From positions 3,030,283-3,094,282 of the forward strand of contig NC_074719.1 of the NCBI RefSeq assembly GCF_947242115.1: 64,000 nt of DNA, in the 5' to 3' direction. This DNA is from Biomphalaria glabrata. Lineage: Eukaryota > Mollusca > Gastropoda > Planorbidae. Shown piece after piece: positions 54,509 to 64,000 of this stretch (positions are counted from its first letter, which is position 1; the number at the start of each line of letters is the position of its first letter). Under the pieces are notes generated by a model. The model did no database searches and was not told the DNA's origin. It saw nothing but the letters and a program-made list of their open reading frames with translations. The position numbers and the translations under genes are program-made.

Positions 54509-54790
54509 ATATTATAAACACGCAATGAAAAATATATAAATAAAATCTGCTTTTTTATTTTAATTAAAGCACAAATTTATTTTACACTAAATGTATAGGC
54601 TACGTTTGTAACAATGAAATGAACATCATGGATATTAATTTTATACTTTTCGATAACCATTTTATATGAATAGATAAATCACATTTACCTAGACCTATGA
54701 CAATTTTTTTTTCTTTTATGGTTGGGGGTCGCCCCCTCGTGAAAAAATTGTATAAGGGGGTCGCGGAGCTAAAAAGGTTGAGAACCGCTG

Positions 54791-55306
54791 GCCTAAGAAG
54801 TTAAAACTCTTGATCTTGGGGAAGCTACCATCTTCTACCATACAAGTCAGGTGGCGGATTTGGGGGGGGGGGGATTTTCGATAGGCCTATATGGTTAGCT
54901 GTGAATAGGCCTACCAACTGTTTGCAGTCAGTGAAGATATATGAGGTAATGGCGTATTCCAAGGATATTCACTTAAAACATCTTTAAAAAATAATTCAGG
55001 GAAATGATTGTAAAAAAAAAAAATGTATAAGATGTGATAACTCTCAAATCGTGTAGACCAGGGGTGGGCAAATTACGGACAGCGGGCCACAGTATGTACA
55101 TATAAAAATGCAAATATATTATAATAATACTTTTATAAATTATTGAAACTGTCTCGTTATAAAAAATTTCAAGTACCCGGTAATCGAAGATCATGCTAAA
55201 CTGAAATACATTCAGTCAAAGACATAATCTCAGGTCAGTATATGAAGCTATGAAGAACTGTGATGAGTGTTGGGTAAGCTAGGAACAAGACGGCAAGTGT
55301 AACAAC
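54791..55306. other. Spacer with one hAT end
   Basis: CAGGGGTGGGCAAATTACGG at 55061 is a typical hAT terminus, but no matching far end is seen. G-run near 54860. No gene recognised. Confidence 0.55.
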
Positions 55307-55465
55307 AAGGATGGCTGCCTGGCCGTGCGGTTTGCGCGCTGGACTGTCGTTCGGATTTATCGACGGTCGAGGCTCCCATCCCCCGTCGTCCTGCGGGAGG
55401 TTTGGACTAGGAAGTAAACTATCTTCAACTCTGAAGGAACATCCGAAACATGTAAAACAAACAAA
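55307..55465 (+). mobile_element. tRNA-derived SINE, family 3, internally deleted
   Basis: GGATGGCTGCCTGGCCGTGC, GGTTTGCGCGCTGGACTGTC, then a loss of the B box before GCTCCCATCCCCCGTCG and the usual body. Confidence 0.85.
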
Positions 55466-56027
55466 CAAACAACTGATGGAGCACGATCTTTGACTGAGAA
55501 AAACAGTTTGTTTTTAAGAATATCCCAACCATAAACTCTATACAGGAAAGTTTGCACAAAGTTGCACAAAACATCAATAATTTATATAGCTCTATTGCTT
55601 AGTGATGAAATTTATGTCATCTAGGAGCGTTAACCACATACAGTTTCGAAAAGTAGCCTACCTGAAGATTTAGATACGAAATATTCCGATGTTCAAAAAT
55701 TTTACCGAAGAGTGGAAGCCAAATTTCATGTTTTTCCTGGCAGCCATTGCAATGGGTTGCTTGCATATTAAATGTAAGTGCATGTTAAATCTTTTCAAAC
55801 AAGGCAAGCATGTGAAAACAGGCCTTTGTCATTTTCCTTTGATGAAAGGTGAAACTATTTCTGGTCAAATGGTAAAAAATACAAGACTTATTAAGATTCC
55901 TTAATTATGGCATTTATAAAAGCAAATTTTAAGACGTCAAGACTCATGCAGTTTTCAATATCATCTGCTCACCATTTAGCGCAGAAGCGGATTCAGCTCC
56001 AGAGATAACAGCTCAATGCAAATTACG
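55466..56027. other. Spacer, nothing recognised
   Basis: A 71-codon frame at 55689-55904 has no recognised domain and is not called as a gene. Confidence 0.45.
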
Positions 56028-56256
56028 GTGGGAAGCGTGGTCGAGAAGCCAAGTGCGCTTGAACTTGGCTACCTAGAAGGGGGCTCGAGGTTCGACACCC
56101 GACTCTGGCAGAGTTGTGTTTACTGAGTGCCTAAAGGCAGCACGGAAAACCAAATCCTAGATACCCCCTCCCCCCCCCCCACCGGTCCACAAATGAGATT
56201 GGACCAAGAGCATGATATAAGCATGAAAGTAGCGCTATATAAAAGCTATAATAATA
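56028..56256 (+). mobile_element. tRNA-derived SINE, family 1
   Basis: GGGAAGCGTGGTCGAGAAGC, GGTTCGACACCCG, GGCAGCACGGAAAACC, a C-run, and TAGCGCTATATAAAAGC followed by an ATA microsatellite. Confidence 0.9.
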
Positions 56257-56643
56257 ATATGGCATGAGTTTTATGGGTGCCAGAAGCTGTATTTTCACAT
56301 TTAAAAAACTTTGATGCTTAACTTTCACATTATTTGGGTACACATTCATACGTGGAGATTTTGTTTTTTGGAAACCAAACAAGTGTAATCAAAGGTATAT
56401 GCTGACTGACTGTAATGGAAGATATACAATGAAAAGTTGGCTTTTATTCAAATAGCGCAACAGGTATGGACTTAAGCCATCACTCTGATCAAGTTATCTT
56501 AAGTGACACCAGTCCTTCTCTATCTAAATACTAGCACAGACCACCGACACACTTCCCAGTGTCGCCCCATGTCCACAACACAGATAGCACAAAGGACGTT
56601 CTCTTGAGTAAAGACAGCTCAGACCTCAATAACCTGTAGATCA

Positions 56644-56740
56644 CTTCAGCCGGATCCACAAGGACTAACTTCAGCCGGATCCACAAGGACTAACTTCATC
56701 CGGATCCACAAGAAGGACTCACGTCAGCCGGATCCACAAC
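56644..56740. repeat. 25-bp minisatellite, four copies
   Basis: TTCAGCCGGATCCACAAGGA with ACTAA repeats, within an unclassified stretch (56400-56840) whose end, GGAGTTACAACA, resembles the LTR end at 54508. Confidence 0.88.
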
Positions 56741-56862
56741 AGTCCTTCTTCCTAGTATCAACATGTCTTCTCCTGCTTGTGTTGCATGGTGCTCTGATGC
56801 GCACCATTAGTGTGGTGCGGGAGTGGAGTTACAACAATATTATCCTTCGCATATTGCATCTT

Positions 56863-56985
56863 ATCTTATATAATACAGACGTTACTTCAAAAAAGAAGAT
56901 GATTACGTCCTAGGCCGGGGCTACGCGTCATTCATATTAACCAATGACTTAAATTCTGCCAATTCACTGGTTTTCCTCTTTATTT
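56863..56985 (-). mobile_element. LINE 3' fragment
   Basis: TATCTTATATAATACAGACG, AAGAAGATGATTACGTCCTA and GACTTAAATTCTGCCAATTC match the LINE 3' end on the - strand. Confidence 0.8.
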
Positions 56986-57445
56986 ATAGATGTTACATTT
57001 GTATATTTTTGATGAAATTGTATTCCTTTCTTATTTACTGTGTCATGATGTAATCATGGAACTATACTAAATGTAATGATCAAAGGCCAAGGTGTAGTGG
57101 AAGTGGAGAAAATATTTTGAGAGACAGAATTAGGGCTAAGATTATTATAATTACGATCATGTCGCTCTGCGCTCATTAGTTATTATAAAAGGCGAAGGGT
57201 GCGCCGAAGGTATGGCGGAAGTAGTGGAAATCTTTTAAGAGATGAGAATGATAAGAATAATGATGATCACGCCGTTGATAACTTATCCCCAGACGTCCAT
57301 TTTTCGCTTTCTCTTTATTTGTTAATTGTTCTTTCTTGATTATGAGCTTGTCAATTCAACCCTTGATATAACGTTTAATTTATTCTAATAAACGCTGACT
57401 TCAACATTGGCCAAGAAATTACAAACGATGTAAATGCAGCAATAT
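56986..57445. other. Spacer with a direct repeat
   Basis: TTATAGATGTTACATTTGTA and CTTATTTACTGTGTCAT near 56990-57045 recur at 57848-57915. I recognise no gene. Confidence 0.5.
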
Positions 57446-57795
57446 AAATCAATGGATCGTCTGCTGTACAATAATCTACGTCTGCTGTACAATAAATTCA
57501 ATAATCTACGTCTGCTGTACAATAAATTCAATAATCTACGTCTGCTGTACAATAAATTCAATAATCTACGTCTGCTGTAATGCAGCAATATAAATCAATG
57601 GATCGTCTGCTGTACAATAATCTACGTCTGCTGTACAATAAATTCAATAATCTACGTCTGCTGTACAATAAATTCAATAATCTACGTCTGCTGTACAATA
57701 AATTCAATAATCTACGTCTGCTGTACAATAAATTCAATAATCTACATCTACTGTACAATAAATTCAATAATCTACGTCTGCTGTACAATTACAAT
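57446..57795. repeat. 30-bp minisatellite, duplicated as a block
   Basis: Units of CTGCTGTACAATAAATTCAA followed by TAATCTACGT. The entry sequence TGCAGCAATATAAATCAATG occurs at 57434 and again at 57580, so a ~146-bp block was copied in tandem and then expanded. Confidence 0.92.
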
Positions 57796-57915
57796 AATCT
57801 ATCTTCTTGATTTCAACACGCAAAAAACAATGTTTACATTATCTCTTTATTTATAGATCTAGATGTTACATTTGTATATTTTCGATGAGATTTTATTCTA
57901 TTCTTATTTACTGTG

Positions 57916-58607
57916 TCATTCTTTTAGTCATCCTCCCTACATTGCTCTATGCCTCAGAAACATGGACAGTGTACAGGAAACATGTAAAGAAACTGAACCA
58001 CTTCCACATGACATGTCTGAGAAAAATACTAAATGTCAAATGGCAAGACAAAATACCACATACTGAAGTCCTTCGAAGAGCGTGTCTGCAAAGCATCCAC
58101 ACAATCCTGATGCAGTCCTAGCTGCGATGGGCAGGTCACGTCTGCAGAATGGAAGACCACCGCATCCCTAAAAGACTCTTGTATGGCCAACTAAGCGAAG
58201 GAAAGCGCTCGCAAGGTGGTCAAAGAAAGCGCTTCAGGGACACCCTCAAAGCTTCTCTGAAGGCGTTCAGCATAGACCCAGGCACTTGGGAGAAAGAGGC
58301 ACATGACAGAGCATCATGGCGTCGCGCTGTGAAAATTGGCGCACAGGTTGCTGAGGAAAAGAGAACAAAGCTGGCAGAAGAAAAACGCCTGAGAAGAAAA
58401 GCAAGGCAAACGACACTAGCTCCAGCTGGAATAACCTGCCCAGTATGCAGCCGAACATTCCGGGCTCACATAGGTCTCACCAGCCACATGAGGAGGCATA
58501 AAACCCCAGTGCAAAGCCCTCAGCCCCTGGATGACAAAGTGGTCATCATCGAACCACGATGGACGAACTATATATATATATATATATACAATTATACATG
58601 TAAATAA
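57916..58607 (+). mobile_element. RTE/L1-like LINE 3' end with C2H2 finger
   Basis: LPTLLYASETWTVYRKHVKK, HMTCLRKILNVKWQDKIPHT, then a TAG after ILMQS, then LRWAGHVCRMEDHRIPKRLL, a basic stretch, and a C-terminal finger CPVCSRTFRAHIGLTSHMRR H. It is cut off at the 5' side after the RT. One in-frame stop. The tail runs into TATATA. Confidence 0.85.
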
Positions 58608-58789
58608 AAATAAATATATGAAATATTGTTAATTTCATACGTTTTTATAATAATTTGATGGATTAGGGTCTTCCATTAGTTCAGTTGGGACTGTCTCAGT
58701 AATGTCTCAATGTAATACCTACTCTAGAGGGTCTCACTGGCGGATCCAGGGGGGGGGGCGGTAGGGGCGATCGCCCCCCCCCCCCACTC

Positions 58790-59600
58790 GGCCGGGGGGG
58801 GGGCGGACGAATTTTAGATTAGAATTCACACAGTTTGTATACGAATTTATTACTTATGCTAATAATATATACTAATTATTTATATTTTCAACATATTTTT
58901 AGATTATTCCCCCCCCCCCCATCTAGTATGTTGGCCGATTTGGTGGGGTCGGGAGGGGGCGGTGACATCAATCCGCCCCCCCCCCCCCACAATAAACTTT
59001 TGAGTGGGGGGGGGGGCGGTCCAATTTATTTCTAGAAATCACAGCTTGCTAACAGCATCAATTAAATATCTATATGATTAAAACTTGTTATTGATATTTT
59101 AACGATCTTTATATTATGTCGTTCCTCTGTTGACCGATTTGGGGGGGGGGGGGGGCAAATACCTCTACTGCCCTTCCCACCTAAACCCTGAGTGGGGGGG
59201 GGCGGTCCTACTTTTATGGACAAATCATAGTTTGTGAACAAAATTAGTTGAATTAATATATAAATTATATATTATGTCTCTCCCCTTCTGGTATTTTGGC
59301 TGATTCGGTGGGGTAGGCGGTATGCGATTACTTGTACTGCCCTCCCCACTCTAGCCCTCTTAGTGGGGGGGGGGGCGGTCCTATTTTTATGGAGAAGTCA
59401 AAGTTTGCAAACACAATTAGTTGAATATCTATATAATATAAACTACGTATTGGTATGTGAATCCATTGTATATTATATCGCATCACACTCTAATCTCAAA
59501 TTTTATGATTATTAAATATAAAATGAAAAAGGATTGTACCAGGTGGGAGGGGCGATACATGCAATCGCCTTCCCTCCCATCGACAAACAAATACTTTTTC
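58790..59600. repeat. ~190-bp tandem series with G-runs
   Basis: Three to four units with (G)9-12 CGGTCC, TATTTTTATGGA or a variant, AATCACAGCTTG or a variant, and TTGGTGGGGT. Runs of up to 14 G or C on either strand could form G-quadruplexes. Confidence 0.8.
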
Positions 59601-59903
59601 TTTTTGTATTATAGTTAAGAAATTACAAAATAAATAAAAAATCTGTCACTGATATAATGTATATATGCTATAAATTAAATTCTTATATCGAGTCGCCCCA
59701 CTCCTATTCTTTAATGCCAAATGCAATCATTAGCAGAAATTATAAAAAGGATCGTTTTCACTATATCGGCCCTCCCAGACAGAGTTTATGTAATTTCACA
59801 TGAATTTATCATAATTATTTTAAGAAAGGCTTTGCTTTGGAAACGTTAGAATTCAAACGAAATTTTTCATTACAAGAGTCACGATTGAGATGAGTTCTAA
59901 ACC

Positions 59904-59934
<31 letters not shown>

Positions 59935-60189
59935 TAGTCGCCTTTTCCGACCTTTGCTCAATCTGATATCTTCTAGTTACATAAATTTGGGACTATATCT
60001 CACAATTTACGCTTGAATTATATTGAATATTATTTATCGAATAATTTTTTCTACGGCGGCGATCCTCAAAGCCTTAATCTAAATATGTGGGGTAGCTTAT
60101 CTTTTCAAGGAACAAATCGGTTTTATTTGCAATGTATTAAGGGCCTATAAATTCATATTAGAATAGTTTACAACACTATTCAAAAGGTC

Positions 60190-61000
60190 CCTTTTTAATA
60201 GGGAGCTTTAGGTCAGGAGAACGCGTTTCTTCAGTGAAGAATGCAAGAAAACACTTATGTGGTCGGGGCTTCGCCCCGAACTTTACTGATGAGTAATGTG
60301 CTGTAGATGTCAGGAGAATGCGTTTCTGCAGTGAAAAATGCAAGAAAACGCTTTTGGCGTCGGGGCTTCGCCCCGAACTCAATTGATTTAATGAGCTATA
60401 GATGTCAGGAGAATACTTTTCTTCAGTGAAGAATGCAAGAAAACGCTTTTGGCGTCGGGGCTTCGCCCCGAACTCAATTGATTGATAATGAGCTATAGAT
60501 GTCAGGAGAATACTTTTCTTCAGTGAAGAATGCCAGAAAACGCTTTTGGCGTCGGGGCTTCGCCCCGAACTCTATTGATTGATAATGAGCTGTAGATGTC
60601 AGGAGAATACTTTTCTTCAGTGAAGAATGCAAGAAAGCACTTATGTCATCGTGGCTTCGCCCCGAACTCCACTGATGAGTAATAAGCTGTAGATGTCAGG
60701 AGAATGCGTTTCTTCAGTGAAGAATGCAAGAAAACACTTTGGGCGTCGGGGCTTAGCCCCGAACTCCACTGATGAATAATGAGCTGAAGAAATAAAAAAG
60801 AATAATGAATAATGAGCTGTAGATGTCAGGAGAAGGGGTTTCTGCAGTGAAGATGCCAAGAAAACGCTTTTGGAGTCGGGGCCCCGTCCCGAACTCCATT
60901 GATTAATAATATGCTGTATATGTCAGGAGAATATTTTTCTTAAGTGAAGAATGCAAGAAAACGATTTTGGCGGCGGGGCTTCGCCCCGAACCTCACTGGA
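60190..61000. repeat. ~97-bp tandem repeat with a hairpin in each unit
   Basis: About eight units: TGTCAGGAGAATAC, CTTCAGTGAAGAATGCAAGA, AAACGCTTTTGGCGTCGGGG, CTTCGCCCCGAACT. CGGGGC-TTC-GCCCCG is a perfect 6-bp stem in most units; a few units carry changes in it. One unit is stretched by a short duplication near 60780. Confidence 0.92.
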
Positions 61001-61108
61001 GAAGCATACAGCGTTCCCAAAGACCCCCAAGCTTGCAAAAGAAAGACCTCAATATGACTGGGTTTTTTTTTTTCGCCGAAGGTTGAGAAACACTGCTTTT
61101 TTAAGATT

Positions 61109-61143
<35 letters not shown>

Positions 61144-61254
61144 TGTACGCACGTTTATGCATAGGGTTAGGGTTTACTGGGCGCTAGGGTTAGGGTTTGA
61201 AAAAAAAATCGCCCCCCCCCACTCCAAAGTTCTGGATCCGCTAGTGGAGGGTCT

Positions 61255-61667
61255 TCCATTAGTTCAGTTGGGACTGAGTCTCAATGTAATTCCAACACTA
61301 GCAGCTTCTTCTATCAATACATATTTTACAAACAAACAAACATTTTACACTAAGCTGACTCAATATTGTTGTTATTTTGATTCATGTTTAATTGCAAATT
61401 GTATCACAGAAAAATGAATGCAAATGTAAAGATGAGATAAAGTGAACAAATCACAAACAATGTAGTAACACAGCCTAGCAGTGAACAACAATGAACTCTG
61501 ATATCAAATGCTATCTTATGTATTGTCTTTTATAAAGACTTTTCTAGAGACTACAATAATTCTAACAATTTCTGTTGTATTGATACAAGACTTGTTCAAG
61601 GTTGCCATGCAAAAGTTTTCCCCAAGACATCCTGAAAATAATGTTGAACATCTAAGTCTGACTTCAG
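61255..61667. other. Spacer
   Basis: The first ~55 bases repeat the left flank of the hAT-like element (58668-58720). Nothing else recognised. Confidence 0.6.
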
Positions 61668-61945
61668 GGCACTGTGGCCGTGTAGTAAAGTGCTTGACTT
61701 CCAAACTGAGGGGGTCTTGGGTTGAAATCTCTGTGAAGGCAGGGATTTTTAACTTTGGAATTTTTAGGACGCACAACTTTAATGGGTACCTGGCAAACGT
61801 AAAGTGGGTTGGTCACTGTGCAGGCCGGAAACCGTTGGCCAAAGAAACAGGGGACCTTAACATCATCTGCAAGATCTAGTCTGATTAAGGTTACCATGTT
61901 CCTGCACCCCCTTTAGGAGGACAAAGAGAAGACAAAGGAAACTTT
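61668..61945 (+). mobile_element. Diverged SINE, family 2
   Basis: GTGGCCGTGTAGTAAAGTGC, TTGGGTTGAAATC (decayed B box), AATGGGTACCTGGC, GGTTGGTCACTGTGCAGGCC, GGAAACTTTAAA. Confidence 0.75.
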
Positions 61946-62547
61946 AAAAACTAGGATTACAAAGTATTCTATACAATTTAATTAGTATATTGAAGGTTGT
62001 AAAGCTTTAAGTTTCATTTTTTTAAATCTATTTTTAGGTATAGTGAAATCTGAAAAAAAAAAATAAATTTGTGTAGTTCTTAGCACTTTTTTTTCTTCAG
62101 ATTATACTTTGTGAGAAAAGTGCATCTCAGTAAATCATTGGTGAATCTCTCTCTCTTTTTTCTTATGCAGTGATCGGTCAAAATGCTCTATTAACTTGAT
62201 GCAGAAAAAACAAAGGATCTCTAAAGCTTGGAGAAACAGGTTTCTTTATAACAACCTAAATAGACCAGTGTTCATTAAGAACACCATCAGGGAGCCTTCA
62301 TTGTTAACATTCTTCTGTTTGGGACAGGTTTGTATGTTTAAATCAGAAGACAAAAAAAAGGATTCAGTTCAGTTGATGGAAAATGAAAATATACAATCAA
62401 ATTAAACACAAGAGTTAAAGCCAGGCATTTCTCACACATTAGCCCAAAACTACTAAACAATGTTGCCTGACATTTGCTTATTTCAATTCTGACCTATTTG
62501 AGAAGTCCACAATTAGTAGTCAAATGTAGAATGGAAACAGACAAAAC
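61946..62547. other. Spacer, nothing certain
   Basis: A 69-codon frame near 62196-62405 follows a TTCTTATGCAG that could be an acceptor, but no domain or donor supports an exon. Confidence 0.4.
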
Positions 62548-62803
62548 AAAAACTACAACAAAAACTACAACACAAACTACAACAAAAACTACAACACAAA
62601 CTACAACACAAACTACAACAAAAACTACAACACAAACTACAACAAAAACTACAACACAAACTACAACACAAACTACAACAAAAACTACAACAAAAACTAC
62701 AACACAAACTACAACAAAAACTACAACACAAACTACAACAAAAACTACAACAAAAACTACAACACAAACTACAACACAAACTACAACAAAAACTACAACA
62801 AAA
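62548..62803. repeat. 12-bp minisatellite ACAAC(A/C)...AAACT
   Basis: About 21 units of ACAACAAAAACT or ACAACACAAACT in mixed order. It opens frames on both strands (Thr-Lys/Gln on the + strand) that are not credible proteins. Confidence 0.95.
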
Positions 62804-63683
62804 AAAAAAAAAAGAGAGAACATTGTCAAATTATGAAACGGGTAAAAGTTACTATGAATACAAAAAAGTTTATGAAAGATATGGTGTTAGTACTGCCAAA
62901 ATCTACAATCCTTTAGTGATAAAGCACATCAATTAGTATAAAAATAGAAAAAATTCCTTAATAGTTTAATTTTTAATACTATTAATGTATCCGGTCACAG
63001 ACATTAAAATTTTGTACAAGTTTTTTTTTTTAAAGTTTGAATGTCCAAAACACCACTTTGAATCATTTCTTTTACCAAAACAGCATTTGAAAGACCATCT
63101 GGATCATTTGTCCAAAAGCTGAATTCATTAATATTACATTCTTAGATGTACTTTTTTAAAAATTACACTGCTATGACTGGTATGCATTCAAATTTATAAA
63201 TTTAATAATGATCCACAAATTAATTCATCAAGAAGTATAAACAATATATTTTTTTTAAAAAGTAAAATATGTACACCCTATTTCAAGAACAATAACCAAC
63301 TTTCTAAATATTTTCACTCCTGGCACCAGTATGCAAAGAAATAAAGTAAGATAATTCTACAGCTCAAATGTTGATCTTTCTTTTCTATTTCATACTCATT
63401 AAGCTATTGGAAAAGTATTAGATTTTATCATCCAAACTAATTGTGTCAAAATAAAATAAACCAAATGAATATGCAACAAATATAAATAAATAAAAAAATT
63501 TATATGGCTCATTAATCTCCCGAGGGAAGGAGTGGACCCCAAGAGTTCCGTTTTTTTTTTGTTTTTTTTTTCCCACTAGAGTAATGGGAAAATGTTATAA
63601 TAAACAAATGTATGAAATCAAGAGGTGGCATACAAATATTTCATTGTAGAGCTATCCACTAGGCAGTTTTCCTTCTATGTACC
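62804..63683. other. AT-rich spacer or intron
   Basis: Nothing recognised. If the candidate exon at 63684 is real, this is its 3' flank. Confidence 0.45.
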
Positions 63684-63806
63684 TCAGTTCTTAAACTTTT
63701 CTGCCATGATCACACCATCATGCTGCTCAACCTGGACATTTACTTCCACTATGCAGGCATCTCTGTAGGTAAATTTGGATTGTCCCTTGCGTGGGGGGTT
63801 GCCTTG
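63684..63806 (-). CDS. Candidate terminal exon of an unidentified gene
   Basis: On the - strand, a possible acceptor ATATTTAG opens a 40-codon frame (QGNPPRKGQSKFTYRDACIV, EVNVQVEQHDGVIMAEKFKN) ending in TGA. The composition looks protein-like and no repeat family matches, but I do not recognise the protein and the upstream exons would lie beyond the window or in the SINE-bearing region. Low certainty. Confidence 0.3.
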   Translation of the reverse strand, partial: QGNPPRKGQSKFTYRDACIVEVNVQVEQHDGVIMAEKFKN

Positions 63807-63836
63807 GCTAAATATCATACTTCCTAGCAATCTGGA

Positions 63837-64000
63837 GGGGAGGTGGCTGAGTGGCAATGTGAATGACTTCCTAACCGGGGATCCCTGGTTCGAAACCCAG
63901 GGATTTTTTACTCCTTTGCCTCCTTTGACTTCATTCAGCACTAACGATTACCTGACATTAGACGGGGAAAAGTAAAGGCTGTTGGTCATTGTGCTGGCCA
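63837..64000 (+). mobile_element. SINE, family 2, cut by window edge
   Basis: GGGGAGGTGGCTGAGTGGCA, CTGGTTCGAAACCC (B box), GGGGAAAAGTAAAGGCTGTT. The 3' part lies outside the window. Confidence 0.88.

Larger units (their letters stand above)
51534..54790 (+). mobile_element. SPIN-like hAT transposon, old
   Basis: Left end CAGGGGTTCTCAGCCTGTGG, then TCGCGACCCC; right end reversed CAGCGGTTCTCAACCTTTTT, then GCTCCGCGACCCCC. These ends look like the SPIN group of hATs known from several vertebrates and some invertebrates. GCCTAAGA is repeated exactly at 51526-51533 and 54791-54798. Inside are a minisatellite, a broken transposase gene, a small MULE-like element and a solo LTR. Confidence 0.85.
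58735..61246. mobile_element. 2.5-kb hAT-like element of poly-G and hairpin repeats
   Basis: Ends CACTGGCGGATCCAGG and, reversed, CACTAGCGGATCCAGAA. GAGGGTCT is repeated exactly at 58727-58734 and 61247-61254. The first half is a diverged ~190-bp tandem series with G/C runs; the second half is a ~97-bp tandem series with a GC hairpin. No transposase is seen. The class (hAT-like) rests on the 8-bp target duplication and CA...TG ends. Confidence 0.75.

Noticed and set aside
56400-56840. Third solo LTR
   Set aside because: Only the right end (GGAGTTACAACA) is convincing; no matching left end or target duplication was found.
61160-61200. Telomere-like GGGTTAGGGTTT motifs, also near 51153
   Set aside because: Only two or three units each and embedded in other repeats; no sign of a chromosome end or fusion.
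62474-62836. Thr/Lys/Gln-rich and Cys/Val-rich frames on both strands
   Set aside because: Produced by a 12-bp repeat; no start context or domain.

Overview
This is nuclear DNA of an animal, almost certainly a gastropod mollusc and probably a freshwater pulmonate snail. The reasons are single-exon rhodopsin-type receptors in a tandem cluster, one long split gene with GT-AG introns, AT-rich spacers, and very dense snail-type tRNA-derived SINEs, LINE fragments and hAT-like DNA transposons. The species is inferred; nothing here names it.

Positions 1-27,300 hold a small cluster of chemoreceptor-like GPCR genes on the + strand: 3487-4485, 14928-15926 and the more distant 25402-26439. The first two sit in a segmental duplication (block A about 740-4490, block B about 8860-15930) whose copies have since gained different insertions. 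Between them, a TIR-flanked hAT-like element (7028-7938, perfect 8-bp target duplication) carries a broken fragment of a receptor of the same family. A 5'-truncated LINE with a reverse transcriptase ORF (17.8-20.0 kb) has many 3'-end fragments across the region. Two unrelated minisatellites lie side by side at 21.5-22.3 kb.

Positions 28,783-47,602 hold one 14-exon gene on the - strand. I assembled it from splice sites and reading phase: 741 codons, a signal peptide, and an HLDVGY motif like the metal-binding HxDxG of GH38-type hydrolases. It resembles secreted proteins annotated with DUF5054. Its introns hold SINEs, LINE pieces, a solo LTR and, in 6.4-kb intron 2, a young hAT transposon (42611-46911) with a nearly open transposase, itself interrupted by a MULE-like element. 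Exons 9 and 12 each have a splice boundary copied in tandem into the adjacent intron.

Positions 47,650-64,000 are mostly repeats: an LTR-like fossil just upstream of the split gene, a palindromic SINE composite with a 15-bp target duplication, a SPIN-like hAT (51534-54790) holding a minisatellite, a second MULE-like element and a solo LTR, and a 2.5-kb hAT-like element built of poly-G and hairpin tandem repeats (58735-61246). A possible terminal exon of an unidentified gene lies at 63684-63806 on the - strand.

Four host genes are well supported (three receptors and the DUF5054-like gene). Most of the rest is layered mobile DNA, much of it datable by target duplications and nesting.
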